A stretch of 64,000 nucleotides of DNA from Rhodobacteraceae bacterium M382 (GCA_025141015.1 CP081098.1:2982501-3046500); one strand, 5' to 3'; numbered from the stretch's first letter, positions 34,983-44,198 are shown. The notes: a model not told the origin generated them from the letters alone. Numbers and translations are program-made.

Positions 34983-35531
34983 ATAGCCCGCAGACCTCAC
35001 AATGCGCCGCCGCAACGCGACACCGGCCCGCGCACGAACGAAAAAATCCGCGCCTCCGAAATCCGCCTGATTGGTGCGGACGGAGACAACGTCGGAGTTG
35101 TTCACCCCGCTAAAGCTATGCAACTGGCCGAAGAGGCCGGACTGGATCTGGTTGAAATCTCGCCCAATGCCAACCCGCCCGTGTGCAAGATCATGGACTA
35201 TGGCAAGTTCAAATATGAACAACAAAAGCGCGAGAGCGAAGCACGTAAAAAGCAGAAGATCATCGAGGTCAAGGAAGTCAAATTCCGGCCCAATACCGAT
35301 ACGCACGACTACGAAGTCAAGATGCGCAACGTCTTCAAATTCCTTGAAGGCGGGGACAAGGTGAAGGTCACTCTGCGGTTCCGGGGGCGCGAAATGGCGC
35401 ACCAGAACCTGGGTCGCGAGCTGTTGGAACGGGTTGCCGAAGACATCAAGGAAATCGGCAAGATCGAAAACATGCCCAAAATGGAAGGCCGTCAGATGAT
35501 TATGATGATCGGCCCGCTGCCGGCAAAATAA
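34983..35531 (+). CDS. infC: Translation initiation factor IF-3 (non-canonical ATA start)
   Basis: A 182-residue IF-3 when started at ATA 34983 (ATA GCC CGC AGA CCT), which gives [20 protein letters not shown], the usual alphaproteobacterial N-terminus. AGAAGG lies nine bases upstream. No ATG, GTG or TTG gives a family-like start: the only upstream option is a TTG at 34917 adding 22 unrelated residues, and the first internal ATG would destroy the N-domain. Rare start codons are known for infC (AUU in E. coli), where IF-3 represses its own translation by rejecting them. IF-3 binds the 30S subunit and checks initiator tRNA pairing. Confidence 0.9.
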   Translation: MARRPHNAPPQRDTGPRTNEKIRASEIRLIGADGDNVGVVHPAKAMQLAEEAGLDLVEISPNANPPVCKIMDYGKFKYEQQKRESEARKKQKIIEVKEVKFRPNTDTHDYEVKMRNVFKFLEGGDKVKVTLRFRGREMAHQNLGRELLERVAEDIKEIGKIENMPKMEGRQMIMMIGPLPAK

Positions 35532-35561
35532 CCCGGTGCCCGCTTTGGGACTGACTATTTG

Positions 35562-35600
35562 CGCCCCCTCCGCTTGATTGCGGTGGGGGCGTTGTTATTT
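35562..35600 (+). terminator. Terminator after infC
   Basis: A 12-bp GC-rich stem, CGCCCCCTCCGC with GCGGTGGGGGCG (35562-35573, 35580-35591, one mismatched pair), followed by TTGTTATTTT. It is 30 bp after infC and ahead of the methyltransferase gene. Confidence 0.8.
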
Positions 35601-35640
35601 TGATGCCAGTGGGTTGACGCAGGAAAGAGGGATTGGTCCT

Positions 35641-36240
35641 ATGTGGGAAGAACGGTATTCGGCCGCGGAAGATTATGTTTTTGGAACGGCTCCTGCCCTG
35701 TTTCTCACGGATCATGCAGACTATTTGAAACCCGGCCTGTCGGCCCTGGCCGTTGCCGACGGCGAGGGGCGAAATTCGGTCTATATGGCCGAACGGGGGC
35801 TGACCGTCACCGCATTGGAATTCGCCCCGACCGCCATCGCCCGCGCCCGCACCCTGGCCGCCGAGCGCAATGTCTCTGTCGATTTTCAGCAGTCCGACAT
35901 CCTGCGGCGCGATTGGGAGGCGGACGCCTATGATCTGGTGGTTGGCGTCTTTATCCAGTTCGTCGGCCCCGATGATCGCAAGACCCAGTTTGACGGCATG
36001 AAACACAGCACCAAACCCGGCGGTTTGATCCTTCTGCACGGCTATACGCCCAAACAGCTCGAATTTGGCACAGGCGGCCCCCCGTTTGGCGAAAACATGT
36101 ACACCGAAGACCAACTGCGCGCAGATTTCAGCGACTGGGAGATCCTCGAATGCCGCGCCTATGAACGCGAAGTTCAGGAAGGGCGCGGCCATTCCGGCAT
36201 GTCAGCCCTGATTGACCTGGTCGCCCGAAAACCGGGCTGA
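35641..36240 (+). CDS. Class I SAM-dependent methyltransferase
   Basis: A 199-residue Rossmann-fold methyltransferase: motif I reads ALAVADGEGRNSVYMAERG, then VTALEFAPTAIARAR (motif II acidic end), DLVVGVFIQF and GGLILLHGYTP. It resembles the TehB/UbiE-like small methyltransferases; the substrate is unknown. The start at 35641 (MWEERYSAAEDYVFG) matches the family; the frame opens further upstream across the infC terminator and is not used. It appears to be a single-gene unit. Confidence 0.83.
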   Translation: MWEERYSAAEDYVFGTAPALFLTDHADYLKPGLSALAVADGEGRNSVYMAERGLTVTALEFAPTAIARARTLAAERNVSVDFQQSDILRRDWEADAYDLVVGVFIQFVGPDDRKTQFDGMKHSTKPGGLILLHGYTPKQLEFGTGGPPFGENMYTEDQLRADFSDWEILECRAYEREVQEGRGHSGMSALIDLVARKPG

Positions 36241-36646
36241 CGCCACCAGGCTCGCCCAACTGTACCGCTGATCCTGACAGCCACGGGCCTGTGGATGATC
36301 CGGGGGCGTTTGACCTGACTTTCTGCGGGTGGTGTGGCGCAGCCGATGGTGCGCGACGCTACCGCATTTGGCCCTGCTGTGCTCGCCTCACATGCCTGCA
36401 TCACAGATGTGCCGATCACGATCCAAATAGGACGCCAATGATCTTCGGATACCTCGCCCTTGGATACCCCACCCCCTGTATCGCACAGCGTCTTTTGGCC
36501 GGTCACGCCACGACCATGCGACATCCCTGATCCCTAACTGTGCAGGCGACCCGACCGATCTCTCGACACACACGCACAGGCCCCCACGCAGGATACTGGA
36601 ACCTGTGTCGGGGCCTGTGTCTGAGCCTCTCGGTGCGTAACCGGGA
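36241..36646. other. 406-bp intergenic region with hairpins, no gene
   Basis: No supportable gene. It contains a CACAT-loop-ATGTG hairpin whose loop shares the 16-mer GCCTGCATCACAGATG (36394-36409) with the repeat near 52870, and a long imperfect stem (36577-36592 with 36602-36617, CAGGCCCC arms) that probably ends the convergent transcripts from the methyltransferase gene and coxM. Confidence 0.45.
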
Positions 36647-37435
36647 TTACCCTGCAGCAGCGACCGCGCGTTTGGTCAGCACCGCAACCAGATGCGCGCG
36701 ATACGCTTTGGACCCATGCAGATCCCCGATCATGGCATCACTGTCCACTGACAACCCATCCAAAGCATCCGCCGAGAAATTGGCGCTCAGCGCCGCTTCG
36801 GCCTCGCCCCAACGAAAGACCCCATCTTCGGATGCACCGGTGACCGCAACCCGCACACCGTCCCCATATCTGGCCACAAACACACCAACCAGCGCAAATC
36901 GGGACGCGGGCTGTTCGAACTTCTGATAATTCGCAGCCTCAGGAACCGGGAAACTGACAGACGTCACGATCTCTCCCTCTTCCAGCGCGGTTTCAAACAG
37001 ACCCCGAAAATAGTCATCCGCCGCAATTTCCCGCGCATTGGTGACAATGGTTGCCCCGGATGCCAGCGCCGCCGCCGGATAACAGGCCGACGGGTCATTG
37101 TTGGCCAGCGATCCGCCTATGGTGCCACGGTTGCGCACGGCCGGATCCCCGATATTGCCCGCCAGATCGGCAAGTGCCGCATATTGCGCCCCGGCCTCGG
37201 CCGCAACGACCGCATGAGGAGTTGCTCCCCCGATGACAACCGACCCACCGCGATGGGCCACGCCTTTCATCTCGTCAATGCCGCTCAGCGACACCAGCTT
37301 TGCCGGGCTCGCCAACCGCTGCTTCAGGGTGGGGATCAATGTCTGTCCCCCGCCCAGCGCCTGCGCGTCCTCACTGCCCAGCGCGGCCACCGCATCGGCG
37401 ATAGTGGCGGGTTTCTCAAACTCGAAATTATACAT
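36647..37435 (-). CDS. coxM: Molybdenum hydroxylase medium (FAD) subunit, CoxM-like
   Basis: A 262-residue FAD-binding subunit of the xanthine oxidase/CO dehydrogenase family. FAD contacts are seen in LGGGQTLIPTLKQRLA and AGNIGDPAVRNRGTIGGS. It passes electrons from the iron-sulfur subunit onward. GGAAAGGAAGG precedes the ATG at 37435. It follows coxL in the order coxS-coxL-coxM after a repeat-bearing spacer of about 130 bp. Confidence 0.9.
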   Translation of the reverse strand: MYNFEFEKPATIADAVAALGSEDAQALGGGQTLIPTLKQRLASPAKLVSLSGIDEMKGVAHRGGSVVIGGATPHAVVAAEAGAQYAALADLAGNIGDPAVRNRGTIGGSLANNDPSACYPAAALASGATIVTNAREIAADDYFRGLFETALEEGEIVTSVSFPVPEAANYQKFEQPASRFALVGVFVARYGDGVRVAVTGASEDGVFRWGEAEAALSANFSADALDGLSVDSDAMIGDLHGSKAYRAHLVAVLTKRAVAAAG

Positions 37436-37475
37436 TTCGTCCTTCCTTTCCTTCCGAAGAGAACGGGTCCGCCTC

Positions 37476-37558
37476 TTCATCTGGCCAAAAATATCCCAGG
37501 GGGTCTGGGGGACTGGTCCCCCAGGCTTGGATTGGGCGGGGCAACGCCCTGCCCCCCT
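37476..37558. repeat. GC-rich hairpin repeat, copy A
   Basis: Between coxL and coxM. A leader CATCTGGCCAAAAATATCCC is followed by CTGGGGGA-CTGG-TCCCCCAG (37505-37524) and GGGCGGGGC-AAC-GCCCTGCCC (37534-37554). A related element starting TTCTGGTGAAAAATACCTCG is at 44250-44316. The pattern of a conserved leader followed by G-run hairpins is typical of intergenic repeats in roseobacters. Confidence 0.5.
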
Positions 37559-37562
37559 CAAC

Positions 37563-39926
37563 TCAGCCCTGCATAGCCTCCCAAACACGGCCCGGCGACA
37601 TCGGCATATCGATGTGGTCCACCTTGTGACCGCCCGACTGCAAGGCATCAATCACCGCATTAACCACCGCAGGCGGCGATCCGATGGCCCCGGCCTCGCC
37701 ACAGCCCTTGACGCCCAAGGGATTGTGGGTGCACGGCGTCTGGCTGGAATGATCCACCGTATAGAACGGCACATCATCGGCCCGCGGCATCGCGTAATCC
37801 ATGTAGGAGGCGCTCAGCAGTTGACCGTTTTCGTCATAGACACAGTTTTCCAACAACGCCTGACCAATCCCCTGGCCAATGCCACCATGCACCTGACCGT
37901 CGACGACCATCGGGTTGATGATATTGCCAAAATCATCCGCTGCCGCAAACCGTTCCACCGTCACCTTGCCGGTATCGGGGTCCACTTCGACCTCACAGGC
38001 ATAGGCCCCGGCGGGGAAGGTAAAGTTGGCCGGGTCATAAAACGCGGTCTCCTCCAGCCCCGGTTCGATATCTTCCAACGGGAAGTTATGCGGCACATAG
38101 GCGGTCAGGGTGACATCCCCCCAGGCCACCGATTTATCGGTGCCCGCAACGGTGAACTGACCATCCTTCAGCTCGATATCCGCATCAGATGCTTCCAGCA
38201 GATGCGCGGCGATCTTCTTGGCCTTGTTGATGATCTTTTCGGTCGCCCGCACCATGGCCGATCCACAAACCGCGAGGGAGCGCGATCCATAAGTGCCCAT
38301 GCCAAAAGGGATTTTTGACGTGTCGCCATGGACGATCTCGATCTGGCTTTCGTCAATGCCGATCATTTCGGCCACCACCTGGGGGAATGTGGTCTCATGC
38401 CCCTGCCCGTGGCTGTGGGCCCCGACCATGACGCTGATCGATCCGGTGGCATTCACCCGCACCGTTGCCGCATCATACAGCCCCGCCCGTGCGCCCAGCA
38501 TACCAACGATGTTGGACGGCGCGATGCCGCAGGCTTCGATATAGCAATTGATGCCCAGACCCCGCAGCTTGCCGTTTTTGGCGCTCGCGGCGCGACGCGC
38601 ATCGAACCCGGCAAAATCGGCCGCCACTTCCAGCTTGTCCATGGTGCCATTGTAATCGCCAGTGTCATAGGTCAGCGCGACGGGCGTGTCATAGGGGAAC
38701 TGGGTGACAAAGTTCTGCCGCCGCAGCGCCACCGGGTCCGCGCCCAATTCCCGCGCGGCCTTGTCGATCAGCCGTTCAATCTGGAACGTCGCCTCGGGAC
38801 GCCCAGCGCCACGATAGGCATCAACGGGCACCGTGGTGGTGAACACCGCCTTGACGTTCACCTGAACGCAGGGGGTTGTATAGTTCCCTGCCATCAACGT
38901 GCCATGCAGCCATGTCGGCACCGAAGACGAGAACGTCGACAGATAGGCCCCCATATTGGCCATTGTATCCGTGCGCAGCGCGGTAAAGTTGTTGTCACTG
39001 TCCAGCGCCAGCTGGATCGTGGTCACATGATCGCGCCCCTGCGCATCCGACATGAAGGCCTCAGAGCGTGACGCGGTCCATTTGACGGGGCGGTTGATCG
39101 CCTTGGCGGCAAAGGTCACCGCCGCTTCTTCGGCATAGTGGAAGATTTTGGTGCCAAAACCACCGCCCACATCCGGCGCGACCACGCGCACCTTGTGTTC
39201 GGGCAGCCCGAGAACAAAGGCGCACATCAGCAACCGGATCACATGCGGGTTCTGGCTGGTGGTATAAAGCGTATGTTCGTCCGTGCCCCGACTGTAATCG
39301 CCAACGGCCACCCGCGGCTCCATCGGGTTGGCCACCAGACGCTGGTTCACCAGCTCCAGCGTGGTGACATGGGCCGCATCGTCAAACGCCTTTTGCACCA
39401 CGTCATTGTCGGTCTCCCCCAGCACCCAATCATAACACAGGTTCGAGGTCAGATCGTCGTGCACCTTGGTGGCACCATCGGCCAGCGCAGCGGCCATATT
39501 GACCACGGCCGGCAATTCGTCCAGATCCAGGTCGATGGCCTCGGCCGCATCGCGGGCCTGCTCCAGGCTGTCGGCAATGACCATGGCAATCGGGTCGCCC
39601 ACATGGCGCACCTTGCCCTGGGCCAGGATCGGGTGGGCCGGTTCCTGCATGACCTCGCCATTGCGGTCGGTCACCTGCCAGCCACAGGGGATGCCACCCA
39701 CCCCTTCGAAATCGGCGCCGGTCAGGATCTTGACCACACCGGGCATGGCGGCGGCTGCCGCTGTATCAACCCCGTTGATCGTCGCATGCGCCACATCCGA
39801 GCGCAGGAAATACGCATAGGCCTGGCCGTTTACGTTAATGTCGTCTGTGTAATTACCTTCTCCGGTCAAAAACCGGACGTCCTCGCGCCGCTTCGGGCTG
39901 GCGCCGATGCCACTATCCTTGGGCAT
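37563..39926 (-). CDS. coxL: Molybdenum hydroxylase large subunit, form II CoxL-like
   Basis: A 787-residue Mo-pterin subunit of the xanthine oxidase family. The active-site loop reads AYRGAGR, the form II signature, not the AYxCSFR loop of verified CO dehydrogenases. The catalytic Glu lies in [15 protein letters not shown] and a Mo-cofactor contact in [13 protein letters not shown]. Form II enzymes are widespread in roseobacters; most do not oxidise CO detectably and the true substrate is unknown. GGGAGGAG precedes the ATG at 39926. Confidence 0.93.
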   Translation of the reverse strand: MPKDSGIGASPKRREDVRFLTGEGNYTDDINVNGQAYAYFLRSDVAHATINGVDTAAAAAMPGVVKILTGADFEGVGGIPCGWQVTDRNGEVMQEPAHPILAQGKVRHVGDPIAMVIADSLEQARDAAEAIDLDLDELPAVVNMAAALADGATKVHDDLTSNLCYDWVLGETDNDVVQKAFDDAAHVTTLELVNQRLVANPMEPRVAVGDYSRGTDEHTLYTTSQNPHVIRLLMCAFVLGLPEHKVRVVAPDVGGGFGTKIFHYAEEAAVTFAAKAINRPVKWTASRSEAFMSDAQGRDHVTTIQLALDSDNNFTALRTDTMANMGAYLSTFSSSVPTWLHGTLMAGNYTTPCVQVNVKAVFTTTVPVDAYRGAGRPEATFQIERLIDKAARELGADPVALRRQNFVTQFPYDTPVALTYDTGDYNGTMDKLEVAADFAGFDARRAASAKNGKLRGLGINCYIEACGIAPSNIVGMLGARAGLYDAATVRVNATGSISVMVGAHSHGQGHETTFPQVVAEMIGIDESQIEIVHGDTSKIPFGMGTYGSRSLAVCGSAMVRATEKIINKAKKIAAHLLEASDADIELKDGQFTVAGTDKSVAWGDVTLTAYVPHNFPLEDIEPGLEETAFYDPANFTFPAGAYACEVEVDPDTGKVTVERFAAADDFGNIINPMVVDGQVHGGIGQGIGQALLENCVYDENGQLLSASYMDYAMPRADDVPFYTVDHSSQTPCTHNPLGVKGCGEAGAIGSPPAVVNAVIDALQSGGHKVDHIDMPMSPGRVWEAMQG

Positions 39927-39947
39927 GTTATTCTCCTCCCTGGGTGC

Positions 39948-40044
39948 GGTGCGTGCAAGCACACACCCTACAATCTACCTGAGTATTCAAATCCGGTACG
40001 CGCCAATCCCGTGCGTCACCGTAGGGTGCGTGCTGGCACGCACC
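39948..40044. repeat. Inverted pair of a 24-bp repeat between coxS and coxL
   Basis: A 24-bp unit (starting GGTGCGTGC) at 39948-39971 and its inverted copy at 40021-40044 agree at 22 of 24 bases. Each is itself a near-palindrome. They lie in the 126-bp coxS-coxL spacer, so the mRNA can fold a long stem there. This GTAGGGTGCGTGC-type unit is a familiar dispersed intergenic repeat in proteobacteria. Confidence 0.6.
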
Positions 40045-40052
40045 ATTGCTGA

Positions 40053-40538
40053 TCACTCAGCTGCGAGCGCGCTGACATCCTGGCCGGATGCGGCCATGAT
40101 CGCCTTGACGATATTGTGGTAGCCGGTACAGCGACACAGATTGCCTTCCAGGTAATCCCGGATTTCCGCTTCGGACGGCTTGGGGTTATCCTTGAGCAGC
40201 GCAGCCGCGCTCATCACCATCCCCGGCGTGCAGAACCCGCATTGCAGACCATGATGATCCTGAAATGCCTGCTGAATGGTGTTCAGCGTTCCATCCGCAG
40301 CGCTTTGCCCTTCGATGGTAGCCACATCCGCACCGTCGGCTTCCGCGGCCAGCATGGTACAGCTTTTCACCGCTTCGCCGTTCACATGCACCACGCAAGC
40401 ACCACATTGGCTGGTGTCACAGCCCACATGCGTTCCGGTCAAACCCAGCGCGTCGCGCAGAAACGACGACAGCAACGTGCGCCCTTCAACATCTCCCTGC
40501 GCAGGCTTTCCGTTCACGGTCATTGAGACCTGAGTCAT
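40053..40538 (-). CDS. coxS: Molybdenum hydroxylase small [2Fe-2S] subunit, CoxS-like
   Basis: A 161-residue subunit with two [2Fe-2S] clusters. The plant-type cluster uses [10 protein letters not shown] with a later Cys in VKSCTML; the second uses CGFCTPGM and CRCTGYHN. It relays electrons from the molybdenum centre of CoxL to FAD in CoxM. It is first of coxS-coxL-coxM, with its own AT-rich upstream region, suggesting a promoter there. Confidence 0.95.
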   Translation of the reverse strand: MTQVSMTVNGKPAQGDVEGRTLLSSFLRDALGLTGTHVGCDTSQCGACVVHVNGEAVKSCTMLAAEADGADVATIEGQSAADGTLNTIQQAFQDHHGLQCGFCTPGMVMSAAALLKDNPKPSEAEIRDYLEGNLCRCTGYHNIVKAIMAASGQDVSALAAE

Positions 40539-40615
40539 GAGATCCTCCCCTTGGGTTTCTTTATTATCAGAAGGAAGTTAAGCACGCGGCCCCAAGCTTG
40601 AGAACCGCCATAATG

Positions 40616-40672
40616 TGCTGCAATCGCACAACTTTCTGCTGCAATGCGGAAATTTGATCTCAGGTTTCCGCA
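40616..40672. promoter_or_regulatory. Direct and inverted repeats upstream of coxS
   Basis: The 289-bp space before coxS holds no gene. It contains TGCTGCAAT twice at 21-bp spacing (40616-40624, 40637-40645), followed by a perfect 8-bp inverted repeat TGCGGAAA-N12-TTTCCGCA (40645-40652, 40665-40672). The position about 80-130 bp before the start codon suggests a regulator-binding region for coxSLM; the protein is not known. Confidence 0.45.
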
Positions 40673-40827
40673 TAGTTCTTTGATAAAATTCAACAAAAGC
40701 CCGCCTCCCGCCATGCTGCAACCCAACAGAACATATCGGCGACGTGACGTCTGTTTCTCAGCCTTGCGCGCCCGGAAATCCAACCACAGTCCCGGGCTGG
40801 CCAGCCGTCACCGACCAAAGCCAAAGA

Positions 40828-41844
40828 TCATCCGGTTGCATCTCGCGGCTGGGGGCGGGTCGGGATTTCCTTGAGCAATCCGCCGACCCCCATCGCAGCG
40901 ATATCTGCACCCGTGACGTCGACCCCACACACCACCCGCTCCAGCACCCAATCCGCGCCATTCAGCGCAGGCGAGCGCGCACAGCCCGGCAGGCCAATCA
41001 CCGGCCGGTCGCCCAGATGTCCCAGAAACAGCAAATTGCCCGGGTCCACCGGCATTCCGAACCGTGTCACGGTGCCCCCCGCCAAACGCACAGCTTGCGG
41101 CGCCACATCCAAAGGATCCGAGGTCGCCGATCCGGTGAGAATCAGGATCACCTCGCCCGGTGCTTGCTGCACGGCCTCTGCCAGCACATCTTGTGCGTGT
41201 CGCACGACGACCCGATCGCTCAGCGTCATTCCCATACGATGCAACCGTCCGGCCATGGCCTTGCGCCCCTTGTCCGACGGAGGCTCCGACGAGGTCACGG
41301 TTTCAATCAGCGTTGCGCTGGCAAAAACTGGCGCAATCACGCCAATTGCGCCCTCTGCTCCGGCCTTGGCCCGCCGCAGGGCATCGCCCGGAACCGCATA
41401 GGAAATGATCTTTATCGTCGCGATCATCCCCCCCGCATCGACGCGATGGTAGTTTGGCACTGTGGCGATGGTGATCATCGGGTCCACTGCATTGACGGCC
41501 TCCAGACGCGCCCGATCCAGTTGGACCACCCCACATCGGTCAGCAAACAGGTTGACCCGGCCCGTCCCTGCCCGCGAAATCCGGATGTTCTGTGCCGCCG
41601 GCTCCGGCACCAATGCGCGGGCCAGGATTTCGGCGGCCTCATTTTCTGCCAGATCACCGTCTTCCAGCCGTGCCACCGTAATCCGTGCATGGCCATGAGC
41701 CGCCAGATCCACCACATGGGCCGCATCCAGAACCGTCCCCTTGGGTATGCGATACGCGCCTTCCTCACCGGACCGGCTGGCCTGCATCGAATGGGCCAGA
41801 ACCGCTCCCACAGCTTCGCTGGTTGGAACCGCGCCAAATTTCAT
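40828..41844 (-). CDS. Molybdopterin-binding protein (MoeA/MogA-related), cox cluster
   Basis: A 338-residue protein. The N-terminal part (MKFGAVPTSEAVGAVLAHSM) is typical of molybdopterin-binding proteins in xanthine-dehydrogenase-type clusters; the C-terminal part has a MogA-like fold with VILILTGSATSDPLDVAP and RPVIGLPGCARSPALNGADW. It probably takes part in Mo-cofactor handling (for example cytidylylation or insertion) for the CoxL enzyme. It overlaps the xdhC-like gene by four bases, so the two are translationally coupled. Confidence 0.75.
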   Translation of the reverse strand: MKFGAVPTSEAVGAVLAHSMQASRSGEEGAYRIPKGTVLDAAHVVDLAAHGHARITVARLEDGDLAENEAAEILARALVPEPAAQNIRISRAGTGRVNLFADRCGVVQLDRARLEAVNAVDPMITIATVPNYHRVDAGGMIATIKIISYAVPGDALRRAKAGAEGAIGVIAPVFASATLIETVTSSEPPSDKGRKAMAGRLHRMGMTLSDRVVVRHAQDVLAEAVQQAPGEVILILTGSATSDPLDVAPQAVRLAGGTVTRFGMPVDPGNLLFLGHLGDRPVIGLPGCARSPALNGADWVLERVVCGVDVTGADIAAMGVGGLLKEIPTRPQPRDATG

Positions 41845-42818
41845 GTGACTTTCCCGCGCAAAACCGCTGTCATCTCGCCCAATATGGACAGGGCGATTTC
41901 CGCCGGGCCTGCGGCACCGATATCCAGACCGACAGGACCGTGTATGCGGTCAATCTGCGCCTGCGAAAACCCGGCGTCCTGCATCCGGGTGACGCGTTTG
42001 GCATGGGTGCGCTTGGACCCCAGCGCACCGATATAAAAACAGTCAGCCCCCAGCCCCGCCTCCAGCGCCGGATCGTCCAGCTTTGGGTCGTGGGTCAGCA
42101 ACACGATCGCCGTGCGGGCATCCAACCCCACCTGTGCCACGGCGTCATCCGGCCAATCCAGCAGGACGGTTTCACCGGGGAACCGATCGGAGGATCCAAA
42201 CGCCTCGCGCGGGTCGATCAGTACCGGATCATAGCCCGCAATCCGCGCCATTGGCACCAATGCCTGCGCGATATGCACCGCCCCCACCACGATCAGGCGC
42301 AGCGGCGGGTTATGCACCGCGACAAATGTCTCGTCGTCGTCCTCCATGCCCGACCGGTCCATGCGCATCCGGTCCGTATGCGCCCCATGCAACAGACGCC
42401 GGGTGCCATCGCGCAGGTTCACCTCATAGGCCAACGGCGTGCGCGCCGCGCGGGCGGTTACCAGTTCTTCCAACAAATCCAACGGCATCGCGCTGCCAAC
42501 CGGTTCGACCAACACCCGAATGGTGCCACCACAGGCCAACCCCACAGCAAAGGCATCTTCGTCGCTGACCCCGAATTCCAGCATCCGATGTTCACCGTCT
42601 TCCAGCGCCTCCAGCGCCTCGACCACCACCGCGCCCTCGACACATCCACCCGACACCGATCCTTCGATCCGCCCGTCACCGCCCACCACCAATTGCGATC
42701 CGACCCGGCGCGGCGCGCTGCCCCAGGTCTGAACCACCGTGGCCAGCGCCGCCTTGGTTCCCGCGCGATGCCAGTCCAGCGCAATTTCAGGGGCATTTTC
42801 AAATCGGGCTTGGGTCAT
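41841..42818 (-). CDS. XdhC/CoxI-family Mo-cofactor maturation protein
   Basis: A 325-residue protein with both XdhC segments: the N-terminal GSAPRRVGSQLVVGGDGRIE followed by GSVSGGCVEGAVV, and a C-terminal Rossmann domain (LIVVGAVHIAQALVPMA, FYIGALGSKRTHAKR). XdhC proteins bind Mo-cofactor, help install the terminal sulfur ligand and hand the cofactor to the large subunit. The N-terminal glycine/cysteine signature is intact. The ATG at 42818 is chosen over the longer frame. It lies directly upstream of the molybdopterin-binding gene. Confidence 0.87.
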   Translation of the reverse strand: MTQARFENAPEIALDWHRAGTKAALATVVQTWGSAPRRVGSQLVVGGDGRIEGSVSGGCVEGAVVVEALEALEDGEHRMLEFGVSDEDAFAVGLACGGTIRVLVEPVGSAMPLDLLEELVTARAARTPLAYEVNLRDGTRRLLHGAHTDRMRMDRSGMEDDDETFVAVHNPPLRLIVVGAVHIAQALVPMARIAGYDPVLIDPREAFGSSDRFPGETVLLDWPDDAVAQVGLDARTAIVLLTHDPKLDDPALEAGLGADCFYIGALGSKRTHAKRVTRMQDAGFSQAQIDRIHGPVGLDIGAAGPAEIALSILGEMTAVLRGKVT

Positions 42819-42987
42819 TGCGTGTTCTCTTTTTTCGCCAACAGAGCATCTGACAAAACTTGTCGCAATCGCGCCGGGTTTCAAGCCGCAAAGCGACCCG
42901 GCGGGAACACGAAAACGCCGGGTCGCTGCTGCATGGCCCGCACGCCCGGGCCATGACGGAGAGTTGCCGCTCTCCGATCTGATGGGA

Positions 42988-43578
42988 TTATTCGGCCGGT
43001 TGCGCCCCGGGCTTTTGCCCTGTCAACCGCTCTGGCAGGGCAAAGGCCAGAGCCACAAACCCCAATCCCAGCACCAGCCCCAGAACATCGCCGGGCAAGG
43101 CGGTCACACCGTCAAATTTGGACCCCGGGACGGTGCCCAATGTCACCTTGCCACCCCAGATCTTGTCCAGAAGGCCGCTGGCCTTCCAGCTGGGATAGGT
43201 CACCATATAGGCCGCCGCCCCGAGCAATCCGCCGGCAATGAAAAACAGCGCGTCCTTGCGCCCGGAGGCCGCAGCAACCACGCCAGTGCCCGGGCAAAAT
43301 CCCGATACGGCCCAGCCCGCGCCCAACATCAAACCGCCAAGAAACACGCCGACATAGGCGGTTTTGACCGACATGTGGCCCACATCGACCAGCCCCAGCA
43401 TCTGACCACCAAACATCAACACCGACCCGGTGCCAATCGCCAACAGGATGGATTTCGCCAGATTCAGGTTGGTCAGGTTCAGCATCTTGCCGATCAAGGT
43501 CGGGTTCGACGCCCCCACCCGGTCCAGCGCCGCACCAAAGGCCAACCCCAAAACGATCGCGAGAAGAATTGAACTCAT
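42988..43578 (-). CDS. YeeE/YedE-family sulfur transporter half (DUF6691-type)
   Basis: A 196-residue membrane protein with about five helices and the YeeE/YedE signature GAGWAVSGFCPGTGVVAAASG with its conserved cysteine. Such half-length proteins act in pairs; full-length YeeE/TsuA takes up thiosulfate using conserved cysteines. It follows its partner gene by three bases. The C-terminal segment after helix 5 (about 150-170) is a soluble loop. Confidence 0.85.
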   Translation of the reverse strand: MSSILLAIVLGLAFGAALDRVGASNPTLIGKMLNLTNLNLAKSILLAIGTGSVLMFGGQMLGLVDVGHMSVKTAYVGVFLGGLMLGAGWAVSGFCPGTGVVAAASGRKDALFFIAGGLLGAAAYMVTYPSWKASGLLDKIWGGKVTLGTVPGSKFDGVTALPGDVLGLVLGLGFVALAFALPERLTGQKPGAQPAE

Positions 43579-43581
43579 GAC

Positions 43582-44133
43582 TTACACCTCCCGTTTGAAC
43601 AGAATGAGCGATACCGGCACCGCCGCGCCAAAGGCGCCCAGCGCAAAAAGATACCCCGACATCGACGTCTGCATCATCCCCGACATCATGTGACCCGAAG
43701 TGCACCCCCCGGCCAGCCGCGCGCCATACAGCACGATGAACCCGCCCAGAAACGCGGCCATATTGCGTTTGATCCGACTGTCGCCAAAATTGGCCCGCCA
43801 CAGCGCGGGCATGCTCCGTTCCGCGGCGTCCAGCCCACCACGCGCCATCACCGACAGGAACCCACCCACCGCCATGGCAACCACAAAGACAAAGCTGTAG
43901 TTCAGCGGATTGGCGACATTCTTGGCGTATTTGCCACCCGATTTGGCCAGATAGGCATTCGAGGAGGTGTATCCGTCCTCCACCTGGGTCACCATATCCG
44001 GGTTCACGGCATCCCCCAGAATTCCATTCAAAATGACAAATTGGGTCGACACACCAATCGGTTTCACCAGCAGCACGGCCAGGAAAAAGACCAGCCCCAG
44101 CAGCAGACCCCCTGCTTTCCAGTTGAGCGGCAT
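43582..44133 (-). CDS. YeeE/YedE-family sulfur transporter half
   Basis: A 183-residue membrane protein with about four or five helices and the signature GARLAGGCTSGHMMSGMMQ holding the conserved cysteine. AGGAAATCTC precedes the ATG at 44133. It is the first of the two yeeE halves, which together should form a complete sulfur-compound channel. The promoter region carries an ATTC-N8-GAAT dyad. The pair interrupts the cox-type maturation genes. Confidence 0.86.
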   Translation of the reverse strand: MPLNWKAGGLLLGLVFFLAVLLVKPIGVSTQFVILNGILGDAVNPDMVTQVEDGYTSSNAYLAKSGGKYAKNVANPLNYSFVFVVAMAVGGFLSVMARGGLDAAERSMPALWRANFGDSRIKRNMAAFLGGFIVLYGARLAGGCTSGHMMSGMMQTSMSGYLFALGAFGAAVPVSLILFKREV

Positions 44134-44180
44134 GAGATTTCCTTTGCAAGAGTTACATTCCTTATTCAGAATATATAACA

Positions 44181-44198
44181 CATTCCAAATTTAGAATG
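44181..44198. promoter_or_regulatory. ATTC-N8-GAAT dyad, probable persulfide-regulator operator
   Basis: CATTC-N8-GAATG lies 48-65 bp before the first yeeE start. The core ATTC-N8-GAAT matches, as I recall it, the binding dyad of BigR/SqrR, ArsR-family persulfide sensors that control yeeE and sulfide oxidation genes in related bacteria. A second short palindrome TATTC-A-GAATA lies at 44164-44174. No such regulator gene is in this window. Confidence 0.5.

Noticed and set aside
36394-36409. A 16-mer identical to 52870-52885 in another intergenic hairpin.
   Set aside because: A match of this length is only marginally unexpected in 64 kb and the flanking repeat boxes are absent, so I did not call it a third copy of the composite element.
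36291-36530. Open frames on both strands in the methyltransferase-coxM spacer.
   Set aside because: No ribosome sites and no family-like sequence; the region is dominated by hairpins.
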